A stretch of 64,000 nt of DNA. It comes from Streptomyces pilosus (GTDB lineage: Bacteria > Actinomycetota > Actinomycetes > Streptomycetales > Streptomycetaceae). Within the stretch, counting starts at the first letter, position 1. The number at the start of each line of letters is the position of its first letter. The translations under genes and the position numbers were made by a program. Under the pieces are notes generated by a model. It had not been told where the DNA came from. It saw nothing but the letters and a program-made list of their open reading frames with translations, and searched no databases. This document shows, piece after piece, positions 47,828-56,149 of this stretch. The DNA is taken from the NCBI RefSeq assembly GCF_014649835.1, contig NZ_BMTU01000006.1, forward strand, positions 248,001-312,000. The letters are read 5' to 3'.

Positions 47828-49630
47828 TCATCTTGTCGGCTCCAGTCGGGCGTCCCGGCGGACAAGGGCCGCGTAGCGTCCGTCGCGCTCCAGCAGCTCC
47901 CCGTGCGTGCCGCGTTCGACCACGCGGCCGGAGTCGAGGACCACGATCTGGTCGGCGCCGCGCACGGTGGACAGCCGGTGGGCGATGGTGATCGTGGTCC
48001 GGTCGGCCGACAGCGCGTCGACGGCCCGCTGGACGGCGGCCTCGGTCCGGGTGTCGAGGGCGCTGGTCGCCTCGTCGAGGACGAGGACCGGCGGGTCGCG
48101 CAGGATGGTGCGGGCGATCGCCAGGCGCTGCTTCTCACCGCCGGAGAAGCGGTGCCCCCGCTCGCCGACCACCGTGTCGTACCCGTCCGGCAGGGAGGCG
48201 ATGTGGTCGTGGATCTGGGCGGCCCGGGCCGCCGCGTGCAGTTCGTCGTCGGTGGCGTCCGGTTTGGCGAAGCGCAGGTTCTCCGCGACGGAGGCGTGGA
48301 AGAGGTAGGTCTCCTGGGAGACGACACCGACCGCGCGGGCCAGCGTGTCGAAGTCGAGGTCGCGGACGTCGACCCCGTCGAGGGTGACCCTGCCGCCGGT
48401 GACGTCGTACAGCCGGGGCACCAGATGGCCGAGCGTGGACTTCCCCGCGCCGGTCGGTCCGACGACGGCGAGGCTGCCGCCCGCGGGGACGGTGATGTCG
48501 ATGCCGTCGAGGACGGGGCCGCCCTTGCCGTCGTAGCCGAAGGTGACGTCCTCGAAGCGGACCTCTCCCCTGATCCGGTCCAAACGCACCGGTTCCTCGC
48601 GTTCGGTGATGTCGACGGGGAGGTCCAGGTATTCGAAGATCCGCTGGAACAGCGCGAGCGAGGTCTGGATCTGCACGCCGGTGGACAGCAGGCTCACGGC
48701 CGGGCGGAACAGGCCCTGCTGGAGCGAGACGAAGGCGACGACGGTCCCGATGGAGACCTCGGGGCCGCCCGTCCGCAGGGCGATGCCGGCCGTCCAGTAG
48801 ATGACCGCCGGCATCGCGGCCATGACGATCGTGATGACGGCCATGCGCCAGCGGCCGGCCATGCTGGAGCGGACCTCCAGGTCCACCAGCCGTTCGGACT
48901 CCTCCGAGAAGGTGCGGGTCAGGGAGTCGGAGCGGCCCATGGTGCGGCCGAGCAGGATGCCGCTGACGGAGAGGGACTCGGTGACGGTGGCGGCCATCGC
49001 GGCCATCTGCTTCTGGCGCCGGGTGGTGATCTTCTTGCGTTCGTCGCCGACGCGGCGGCTGATCCAGACGAAGACCGGCAGCAGCACCAGCGACACGGTG
49101 GTCAGCCGCCAGTCCAGCACGAGCATCGCGACGACGGTGGCGACCACGCTGGTGAAGTTGGAGACCAGGGACGTCGCCGTCGAGGTCACGGTGGCCTGCA
49201 TGCCGCCGATGTCGTTGGCGATGCGCGACTGGACCTCACCGGTGCGGGTGCGGGTGAAGAAGGCGAGGGACATGCGCTGGAGCCGCCCGTAGACGGCGGT
49301 GCGCAGGTCGTGCATGACGCGCTGCCCGACCGTGGTGGAGATCAGCGTCTGCAGCACGCCGAAGACACTGGTGAGGACCGCGCCGAGGATCATCCCGAGC
49401 GCGAGCAGGCTGAGCAGCCCGGTGCGGCCCTCCGGGATGGCGACGTCGAGGATGGCCTTGAGCAGGAACGGGGTGGCGACCGAGACCAGCGAGGCGGCGC
49501 CGACGAGCAGGCCGACGACGGCGAGGCGGCCCCGGTAGGGGCGGAAGAGTCCCAGGATGCGCCGCACCTGCCGGGGCTGCTCCTCGGCGCCGGCGGGCGG
49601 GGTCCACTCCGGTCGGTGATCGGGGTGCAT
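47828..49630 (-). CDS. ABC transporter, fused membrane and ATPase domains (multidrug type)
   Basis: 600 residues from ATG 49630, with GAAGGAG 5 nt upstream; the ATG 49690 would start in the operator. Six membrane helices from RLAVVGLLVGAASLV on are followed by an intact ATPase: Walker A GPTGAGKST (391-399), signature FSGGEKQRLAIAR, Walker B VLVLDEATS, and His switch TIAHRLST. Full set, so probably a homodimeric exporter. Divergent from a MarR gene, with an inverted repeat between them, so it is probably induced by a toxic compound. Confidence 0.93.
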   Translation of the reverse strand: MHPDHRPEWTPPAGAEEQPRQVRRILGLFRPYRGRLAVVGLLVGAASLVSVATPFLLKAILDVAIPEGRTGLLSLLALGMILGAVLTSVFGVLQTLISTTVGQRVMHDLRTAVYGRLQRMSLAFFTRTRTGEVQSRIANDIGGMQATVTSTATSLVSNFTSVVATVVAMLVLDWRLTTVSLVLLPVFVWISRRVGDERKKITTRRQKQMAAMAATVTESLSVSGILLGRTMGRSDSLTRTFSEESERLVDLEVRSSMAGRWRMAVITIVMAAMPAVIYWTAGIALRTGGPEVSIGTVVAFVSLQQGLFRPAVSLLSTGVQIQTSLALFQRIFEYLDLPVDITEREEPVRLDRIRGEVRFEDVTFGYDGKGGPVLDGIDITVPAGGSLAVVGPTGAGKSTLGHLVPRLYDVTGGRVTLDGVDVRDLDFDTLARAVGVVSQETYLFHASVAENLRFAKPDATDDELHAAARAAQIHDHIASLPDGYDTVVGERGHRFSGGEKQRLAIARTILRDPPVLVLDEATSALDTRTEAAVQRAVDALSADRTTITIAHRLSTVRGADQIVVLDSGRVVERGTHGELLERDGRYAALVRRDARLEPTR

Positions 49631-49687
49631 GGTCTCCTTCGGGACGGACGCCCGGAGGAGGTGCCCCGGGCCGATCGGAATCCAGCT

Positions 49688-49729
49688 CATTGTTACCTAT
49701 ATTCACAATGAACGTCATCCTGATATTGT
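49688..49729. promoter_or_regulatory. MarR operator in divergent promoter
   Basis: CATTGT (49688-49693) and ACAATG (49705-49710) are perfect arms of an AT-rich inverted repeat with an 11-bp centre (TTGT-N11-ACAA core), common for MarR repressors. TATTGT (49724-49729) ends 6 nt before the MarR ATG and is its probable -10. Both genes are probably repressed together. Confidence 0.55.
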
Positions 49730-49735
49730 TCCCGC

Positions 49736-50200
49736 ATGACCGCCCCCGATCCCGACGGCCTGCTGGCCGAGCAGCTGCTTCGGCTCACCCGCCGGGTGCA
49801 CCGCATCCAGAAGCGCCATCTGGAGGGGCGTGAGCTCGGAGTCACCCCGGCGCAGTCCCGGCTGCTGCGCACGCTGGCGCATTACGGCTCGCCGCCGCGC
49901 ATGGCGGATCTGGCCGAGCGGCTGGAGGTGGTTCCGCGGGCCGTCACCACGCTGGTCGACGGGCTGGAGGCGAGCGGCAAGGTGCGGCGGGTGCCGGATC
50001 CGGCCAATCGGCGGGTGATCCGCATCGAGCTCACCGACGACGGGCGTGCGGCGCTGCGAGAGCTGCACGCGGCGCGCAGGGCGGCCGCGGAGGAGATCCT
50101 GGCCCCGCTGGGCGGGGACCAGCGCGAGGCGCTGGGCGCGTTGCTGGACACCCTGGTCGACGGGAGTACCGCCCCGCCGTGCCGTGAGGTGTCCGCGTGA
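49736..50200 (+). CDS. MarR-family transcriptional regulator
   Basis: 154 residues, ATG 49736 with a -10 ending 6 nt upstream and no SD. Winged helix: GVTPAQSRLLRTLAHYGSPPRMADLAERLEVVPRAVTTLVDGLEASGKVRRVPDPANRRVIRIELT. It probably represses the divergent ABC exporter and itself. The next ABC pair begins 219 bp downstream on the same strand and could also be affected. Confidence 0.92.
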   Translation: MTAPDPDGLLAEQLLRLTRRVHRIQKRHLEGRELGVTPAQSRLLRTLAHYGSPPRMADLAERLEVVPRAVTTLVDGLEASGKVRRVPDPANRRVIRIELTDDGRAALRELHAARRAAAEEILAPLGGDQREALGALLDTLVDGSTAPPCREVSA

Positions 50201-50419
50201 GGCCCGTGGGGTGACGTCCGGGCCGGCGGGACAGCCGGTTCCGCGCGGTGCGGGGGAAAACCGTTTGCCTCGTCGTGCGCGACGGCGTCAACCTGTCACG
50301 GTTTGCTGCTCACCGTCCACGGACGGCGAGCCGGCCTGCCCGTGAACCCCTCGCCGGCGCCGCGCTTCCCGGCGCTCCGCCTCCCTCCCCGCCGCCCTGA
50401 CCCGAGCCACTGGGACGTC

Positions 50420-52243
50420 ATGCAGATTCAAGACCTTCCGTATTCCGACCCGGGGGTGCCCGACGCCCGCTCGGGTCCCCGATTCCTGTGGTGGCTCTTC
50501 CGCAACCAGCTGTCCGGGCAGCTCACGTCGCTGGCGTGGGGCCTGCTGCACTTCGTCTCCGTCGCCGCGCTGCCGTTCGCCGTCGGTGTCGCCGTGCAGG
50601 CCGCGGTCGACCGCTCCGGCGGACGGCTCGCGCTGGCCGGCGGCCTGATGGCGCTCGCCTGCGTGGGCAACGCGGTCGGTGACACCTTCCTGCACCGCTC
50701 CGCCGTGACCAACTGGATCACCGCCGCCGCCCGCGTGCAGCAGCTGCTCGGCCGCAAGGCGGCGACACTGGGCTCGGCACTGACCCGCCGGGTCGCCGCC
50801 GGTGAGGTCGTCGCCGTCTCCACCGGCGACGTCGAGAAGATCGGCTGGTTCGTCGAGGCGCTGTCCCGGTTCACCGCGGCGGCGGTCACGATCGTGCTGG
50901 TCTGCGCCGGCCTGGTGGTCTACCAGCCGGCGCTCGGCGTCGTCGTCGCCGCCGGACTCCCCGTGCTGGCGCTCGCGGTGCTGCCGCTGCTGCCCCCGGC
51001 CACCCGGCGGGCGGACGTCCAGCGCGAGAAGGCCGGACGGGCCACCGAGCTCGCCTCCGACACCGTCGCCGGACTCCGTGTGCTGCGCGGCATCGGCGGC
51101 GAGGACCTGTTCCTCGACCGCTACCGCCGGGCCAGCCAGGAGGTGCGGCACGCCGCCGTGCGCAGTGCGCGGATGTGGTCGCTGATCGCCGCGATCCAGG
51201 TGCTGCTGCCCGGCCTGCTGCTGATCACGGTGGTCTGGTACGGCGTCCACCTGGCCCGCGACGGCCGGATCACGGTCGGTGAACTGGTCACCGTCTACAG
51301 CTCGGTCATGCTGCTCACCTACCCGATCCGGCACTTCGAGGAGATCGCGATGGCGTACAGCTTCTCGCGGCCCTCGGCCCGGCGGGCGGCGCGCGTGCTG
51401 TCGCTGGAGCGGGCCACGGACACCGCGGGGGCGCGGGCCGGCGGGGCCGCCCCGGCGGGCGACCTGTACGACCCGGCGACGGGGCTGCTCGCCCCCGCGG
51501 GCCTGCTCACCGCCGTGGTCTGCGGGGATCCCGACGCGGCGGGGCGGCTGGCCGAACGCCTCGGCGGGCACGCCGCGGAGCCGGGCGTCCCGGTGCTGCT
51601 CGGCGGGGTCCCCCTCGACGAGCTGCCCCTGGACCGCGCCCGGGGCGCCGTCCTCGTGCAGGACAAGGATCCGGTGCTGCTCTCCGGGACCCTGCGCGAA
51701 CTGCTCGACGTGCCCGCGTCCGGCGCGGTCGGCGCGCGCGAGGCGCTGGACGCCGCCCAGTGCGGGGACGTACTGGCGGCCCTGGCGCAGGGATCGCTCG
51801 GCGCCGACGACCCCATGGACGCCCGGATCACCGAGCGCGGGCGGTCCCTGTCGGGCGGCCAGCGCCAGCGGCTCGCGCTGGCCCGGTCGCTGGTCACGGA
51901 CCCGGAGGTGCTGGTCCTGGACGAGCCGACCTCGGCGGTCGACTCGCACACCGAGGCGAAGATCGCCCAGGGCGTGCACGGGCTGCGGGAGGGCCGCACC
52001 ACCGTGGTGTTCACCTCCTCCCCGCTGTTGCTGGACCACGCCGACCGGGTGGTGTTCCTGCACGGCGACACCGTCGCGGCGGTCGGCGGCCACCGCGAAC
52101 TGGTGCGCACCGAACCCCGCTACCGGGCCGTGGTGACCCGTGAGACCGAGGACGAGGCCGCACGCGACGAGGCGGCCGTACCGGGCGGGGAACGGGTCCT
52201 GCACCGGCTGGAAGAACTCGAAGAGATCGAGGAGACGGCATGA
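50420..52243 (+). CDS. ABC exporter half-transporter with degenerate Walker A
   Basis: 607 residues, ATG 50420, weak SD. Membrane domain from LSGQLTSLAWGLLHFVSV through LLLITVVWYGVHLA. The ATPase domain is uneven: Walker A reads AVVCGDPDAAGRL (365-377) and lacks the GK(S/T) needed for ATP phosphate contacts, and the switch His is replaced in VVFTSSPLLL. The signature LSGGQRQRLALAR (477-489) and Walker B VLVLDEPTS are intact. This half therefore lends its signature to the partner but cannot hydrolyse ATP itself. Stop overlaps the next gene's start (ATGA). Confidence 0.92.
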   Translation: MQIQDLPYSDPGVPDARSGPRFLWWLFRNQLSGQLTSLAWGLLHFVSVAALPFAVGVAVQAAVDRSGGRLALAGGLMALACVGNAVGDTFLHRSAVTNWITAAARVQQLLGRKAATLGSALTRRVAAGEVVAVSTGDVEKIGWFVEALSRFTAAAVTIVLVCAGLVVYQPALGVVVAAGLPVLALAVLPLLPPATRRADVQREKAGRATELASDTVAGLRVLRGIGGEDLFLDRYRRASQEVRHAAVRSARMWSLIAAIQVLLPGLLLITVVWYGVHLARDGRITVGELVTVYSSVMLLTYPIRHFEEIAMAYSFSRPSARRAARVLSLERATDTAGARAGGAAPAGDLYDPATGLLAPAGLLTAVVCGDPDAAGRLAERLGGHAAEPGVPVLLGGVPLDELPLDRARGAVLVQDKDPVLLSGTLRELLDVPASGAVGAREALDAAQCGDVLAALAQGSLGADDPMDARITERGRSLSGGQRQRLALARSLVTDPEVLVLDEPTSAVDSHTEAKIAQGVHGLREGRTTVVFTSSPLLLDHADRVVFLHGDTVAAVGGHRELVRTEPRYRAVVTRETEDEAARDEAAVPGGERVLHRLEELEEIEETA

Positions 52244-54021
52244 TCGGCGTGGCTCCGCCGGACTACGACCCGGCGGCCCCGACCGCGGCCACCACCCTGC
52301 CGGTGGGCGCGCCCGCGACCGTGCGCGCCTATGTCACGGAGCTGCTGCGACGGCACCGGCGGGCCTTCCTGCTGCTGGTCGCCGTGAACACGGCCGCCGT
52401 GGTCGCCTCCATGGTGGGCCCGTACCTGCTGGGCGGGCTGGTGGAGCGGGTCTCCGAGCGGGAGCGGGAGCTGCACCTGGGGCTCACGGCGGGGTTCTTC
52501 GTGCTCGCGCTGGCCGTGCAGGCGGTGTTCGTGCGGCAGGTGCGGCTGCGCGGGGCGATGCTCGGTGAGCGGATGCTGGCCGATCTGCGTGAGGACTTCC
52601 TGGTGCGGTCGGTCGGACTGCCGCCGGGTGTGCTGGAACGGGCCGGCACCGGTGACCTGCTGTCGCGGATCACGACCGACATCGACCGGCTCGGCAACGC
52701 CATGCGGGAAGCCGTCCCCCAGCTGGCCATCGGCGTGGTCTGGGCGGTGCTGCTGCTGGGCGGGCTGGTCGTCGCGGCTCCGGAACTGGCACCGGCCGTG
52801 CTGGTCGCCGTGCCGCTGCTGGTGGCGGGCTGCCGCTGGTACTTCCGGCGGGCGCCCGCCGCCTACCGCTCGGAGGCGGCCGGGTACGCCGCCGTGGCGG
52901 CCGCGCTCGCCGAGACCGTCGACGCGGGACGGACCGTGGAGGCCCACCGGCTCGGCCCGCGCCGCGTCGCGCTGACCGACCGGCGGGTCGGGGAGTGGAC
53001 GGCCTGGGAGCGGTACACGCTCTGGCTGCGGTCGGTGCTCATCCCCGTCATCGACATCACCCATGTGACCGTCCTCGGCTCGGTGCTGATGATCGGCGGG
53101 GTGTTCGTCCTGCAGGGCTGGATCGGGGTCGGCCAGCTGACCACGGGCGCGCTGATCGCGCAGATGCTCGTGGACCCGGTGGGGCTGATCCTGCGGTGGT
53201 ACGACGAGCTCCAGGTGGCGCACGTGTCGCTGGCCCGGCTGGTCGGGGTCCGGGACATCGAGCCGGACGCCGGCGACGCCGCTCTGGCACCCGACGGGCG
53301 CCGGGTGCACGCGGACCGGGTGCGCTTCGGTTACCTGGAGGGCGTGGACGTCCTGCGCGCCGTGTCCCTTGAGGTCGCCCCCGGAACGCGGCTGGCGCTG
53401 GTCGGACCCTCGGGTGCGGGCAAGTCCACGCTGGGCCGGCTGCTCGCCGGGATCTACGCGCCCCGGGACGGGCGGGTCACCCTGGGCGACGCGGAGCTGT
53501 CGCGGATGACCGCGGAACGGGTCCGGGCGCACGTGGCCCTCGTCAACCAGGAGCACCACGTGTTCGTGGGCTCCCTGCGCGACAATCTCCGGCTCGCCCG
53601 GACGGGCGCCGGGGACGCCGAACTGTGGGCGGCGCTCGGCGCGGTCGACGCGGACGGCTGGGCGCGTGCGCTCGACGACGGCCTGGACACCGAGGTCGGC
53701 TCCGGCGGACTGGCGCTCACCCCGGCGCAGGCGCAGCAGATCGCGCTGGCCCGCCTGGTGCTGGCCGACCCGCACACGCTGGTCCTGGACGAGGCGACCT
53801 CGCTGCTCGACCCCCGCGCGGCACGTCACCTGGAACGCTCTCTGTCCCGGGTCCTGGACGGCCGGACGGTGGTCGCGATCGCCCACCGCCTGCACACCGC
53901 TCACGACGCGGACGTCATCGCCGTCGTGGAGGACGGCCGCATCAGCGAACTGGGCAGCCACGACGAACTCGTCGCGGCGAACGGCGCGTACGCGGCGCTG
54001 TGGCGGTCCTGGCACGGATGA
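52240..54021 (+). CDS. ABC exporter half-transporter with degenerate signature motif
   Basis: 593 residues, ATG 52240 within the stop of the preceding gene. Six membrane helices then the ATPase: Walker A GPSGAGKST (389-397), Walker B TLVLDEATS (513-521) and switch His in AIAHRLHT (547-554) are intact, but the signature reads LTPAQAQQIALAR instead of LSGGQ. This is the mirror image of its partner's defects: together they form one complete ATP site (Walker A here with the partner's LSGGQ) and one dead site. Probably a heterodimeric exporter of unknown substrate. Confidence 0.92.
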   Translation: MIGVAPPDYDPAAPTAATTLPVGAPATVRAYVTELLRRHRRAFLLLVAVNTAAVVASMVGPYLLGGLVERVSERERELHLGLTAGFFVLALAVQAVFVRQVRLRGAMLGERMLADLREDFLVRSVGLPPGVLERAGTGDLLSRITTDIDRLGNAMREAVPQLAIGVVWAVLLLGGLVVAAPELAPAVLVAVPLLVAGCRWYFRRAPAAYRSEAAGYAAVAAALAETVDAGRTVEAHRLGPRRVALTDRRVGEWTAWERYTLWLRSVLIPVIDITHVTVLGSVLMIGGVFVLQGWIGVGQLTTGALIAQMLVDPVGLILRWYDELQVAHVSLARLVGVRDIEPDAGDAALAPDGRRVHADRVRFGYLEGVDVLRAVSLEVAPGTRLALVGPSGAGKSTLGRLLAGIYAPRDGRVTLGDAELSRMTAERVRAHVALVNQEHHVFVGSLRDNLRLARTGAGDAELWAALGAVDADGWARALDDGLDTEVGSGGLALTPAQAQQIALARLVLADPHTLVLDEATSLLDPRAARHLERSLSRVLDGRTVVAIAHRLHTAHDADVIAVVEDGRISELGSHDELVAANGAYAALWRSWHG

Positions 54022-54412
54022 GCACGGACGACCCGCCTCCCGCGGCCCACCCTGGTGCGCCTGAGGAGGACGCGGGAACGTCCCGGCCGCCCGGCCGGCG
54101 GGGACGTCGTCCCTCCCCTCCGGGGCGGGGGCACGCGTCGGCCCGGGTGGGGCGGGGTGCTCCGTCCTACGGATCCGGGGATCCGGGCGTGGACCCCGCG
54201 GCCCGGTGTGCGGGGCCGGAGGGGGCGGCGTCCGGTCCGGCTGTGCCGTTGCGCGGTGGGGAGCTGCGGTGGAAGGCTGGAGTCAGGCACCGGCTCGGGG
54301 AACGCCCGGATCCCGGCGGACCGGGAGCGGGCGGCGCCAGTGCCCCGTGCACACGGCCCGGCGCGGGCCGCGGCGGCGGGAACGGGCCCGCCCCCACCCC
54401 CTGGAGGTACCC
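54022..54412. other. 391-bp intergenic region
   Basis: Very G+C-rich. A stem with a bulge (about 54078-54107, ACGTCCCGGCCG against CGGCCGGCGGGGACGT) may end the ABC operon. No recognisable gene is seen on either strand; open frames here are long only because stop codons are rare. The final 30 bp carry the SD (GGAGG at 54403-54407) of DUF5709. No clear promoter. Confidence 0.5.
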
Positions 54413-54883
54413 GTGAACAGCGCCGACGGTTGGGGAGACGACGTATACCAGCCCGACGCGTCCGACATTCAGGACGACGCCGGACTGCTGGACGCCGAGG
54501 ACACGCTGGACAACGACGGCGTCGCCGATCCCCTCGACCGGGGCTGGTCCCCTCCGGAGCGGCCGTGGGCCGTGGAGCACCACGGTGTGACGGCTGCCGA
54601 GGCCCACGAGGGCGAGACACTCGACCAGCGCCTCGCCGAGGAGGTGCCGGACCCCGCCGCGATGAACGGCGACGGGCTCGGGGATTCGTCGGGCACCGAC
54701 GGGGAACTCCTGGACAACGAGGTCGGCGCCGCGCGCTCCGGCCGGCTCGTCTCCCCCGATGAAGGGGCGCACGAGGACGAGGAGGAGGCCCTCGTCGCCA
54801 CGGACGTCGGCATCGACGGCGCCGCCGCCTCCGCGGAGGAGGCCGCCGTGCACGTCGTCGACGAGGACACCCTGCCCGGCTGA
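54413..54883 (+). CDS. DUF5709 family acidic protein
   Basis: 156 residues from the GTG at 54413, with GGAGG 5 nt upstream. Very rich in Asp and Glu and poor in hydrophobic residues: SDIQDDAGLLDAEDTLDNDGV, then WSPPERPWAVEHHGVTAAEAHEGETLDQRLAEEVPD, the DUF5709 core. Probably unstructured in part. Function unknown. It lies 51 bp upstream of the L31 gene and may be cotranscribed. Confidence 0.82.
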   Translation: MNSADGWGDDVYQPDASDIQDDAGLLDAEDTLDNDGVADPLDRGWSPPERPWAVEHHGVTAAEAHEGETLDQRLAEEVPDPAAMNGDGLGDSSGTDGELLDNEVGAARSGRLVSPDEGAHEDEEEALVATDVGIDGAAASAEEAAVHVVDEDTLPG

Positions 54884-54934
54884 CCCCGCCCCTCCCCCGC
54901 CGCAGCGCGGGCCCGAGTCGCCCGAGGAGCATCC

Positions 54935-55189
54935 ATGCAGCAGGACAAGCACCCCGACTACCGGCAGGTCGTCTTCCGTGACCGTGCCGCCGGCTACGCC
55001 TTCCTCACCCGGTCCACCGCGACCAGCGACCAGACCATCGAGTGGGACGACGGCGAGACGTACCCGGTGGTGGACGTGGAGATCTCCTCGGAGAGCCACC
55101 CGTTCTACACGGGCAAGGCCCGCACCGTGGACACGGAGGGCCGGGTGGCGCGCTTCGAGCGCCGGTACGGCGGTGAGGGCGCCGGCTGA
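54935..55189 (+). CDS. rpmE2: 50S ribosomal protein L31, type B (no zinc ribbon)
   Basis: 84 residues, ATG 54935 with GAGGAG 6 nt upstream. The sequence has the L31 type-B pattern (KHPDYRQVVFRDRAAGYAFLTRSTATSDQTIEW, YPVVDVEISSESHPFYTGK) and lacks the four zinc cysteines of the classic form. In many bacteria such copies replace the zinc form when zinc is scarce, under Zur. No AT-rich Zur-like dyad is visible in the 51 bp upstream, but a promoter further up, before DUF5709, is not excluded. Confidence 0.95.
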   Translation: MQQDKHPDYRQVVFRDRAAGYAFLTRSTATSDQTIEWDDGETYPVVDVEISSESHPFYTGKARTVDTEGRVARFERRYGGEGAG

Positions 55190-55209
55190 CTCCGGGCCGG
55201 ACCGGGGGT

Positions 55210-56004
55210 TCAGATCACGTTGAGGGCCGCCGCGCCGCCCACTCCGCCCAACAGCATGAACGCGGGCATCAGCACCTTCAGCTCGACCCAGCTGCCCGCG
55301 CGGAAGCGCAGCGCCCTGGGCGGGCCGATCGGGTACCAGCGCTTGCGGCCCACCGGTATGGGCCACAGGATCGGGCAGCCGGACACCGTCAGCGCGTCCC
55401 CGATGTCGTGCACCAGCGCGCCCAGCACGATGGGCAGCCCCAGCCACAGGTACTCCTGGCCGGGCTCGGTGAACATCCAGTCCGAGCCCATGCCCGGCTG
55501 GTCCAGGATGTCCGCGATGATCCAGGCGCTGGTCGCCGCCAGCAGCCACACCAGGACGTCGCTGCTGGATCCGCGGGTGGCCCGCCACAGCAGGCCCTCG
55601 ATGGCCAGCACCATGTGCACGAAGAGGATGGCCAGCACCGCCCAGCGGCCGCCGGTGATCGCCAGGGCCGCGGTGCCGCCGCCGATGAGTACGGCCCACA
55701 GCCAGGTGTGCGTCAGCGTGCGGTGACCGCCTGAGCGGCGCGGGTCGCCCTGCTTCTTGGTGGCCTTGTAGACGGCGTAGGACAGCTTGTCGACGATCTC
55801 GCACAGCCAGCGGGAGACGGGTCCGAAGGCCCGCGAGATGGTCGCCGCCTTGTGGTCCAGGTCGGGGGCGAGCGCGGCACCGGCGCAGATCAGCGCGCCG
55901 GCCAGGAGCACCGGCCAGGGCATCGGCTTCCCGGCAGCGGCCGCCGCCGCACCGACGCCGAGCCAGGCCGCGGCGCCCGACAGTGAGTGTGCTGGTCCCA
56001 TCAT
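55210..56004 (-). CDS. Membrane-bound metal-dependent hydrolase (YdjM/DUF457 type)
   Basis: 264 residues from the ATG 56004 (a second ATG follows at once). Five or more hydrophobic segments. A His/Asp pattern lies at the membrane face: GPAHSLSG at the start, ALAPDLDHKAATISRAFG, and GGHRTLTHTW, which form the presumed metal site of this family, plus VLGALVHDIGDAL. E. coli YdjM is LexA-regulated; no LexA box is seen here. Function unknown. Divergent from the helicase gene. Confidence 0.85.
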   Translation of the reverse strand: MMGPAHSLSGAAAWLGVGAAAAAAGKPMPWPVLLAGALICAGAALAPDLDHKAATISRAFGPVSRWLCEIVDKLSYAVYKATKKQGDPRRSGGHRTLTHTWLWAVLIGGGTAALAITGGRWAVLAILFVHMVLAIEGLLWRATRGSSSDVLVWLLAATSAWIIADILDQPGMGSDWMFTEPGQEYLWLGLPIVLGALVHDIGDALTVSGCPILWPIPVGRKRWYPIGPPRALRFRAGSWVELKVLMPAFMLLGGVGGAAALNVI

Positions 56005-56149
56005 CGCCGCTGCCCGCCCCATTCGTCGTTCGCCGCAGTCCTGTTGACCGGTCGCGTGGACACCCCGCCGGCGACACAGCGTAGCGTTCGCGATCTTCGG
56101 GCCCGCAGCCGATTCCCCCATCGGGTGCGCGGGCAGGCAAGATGGGGAC

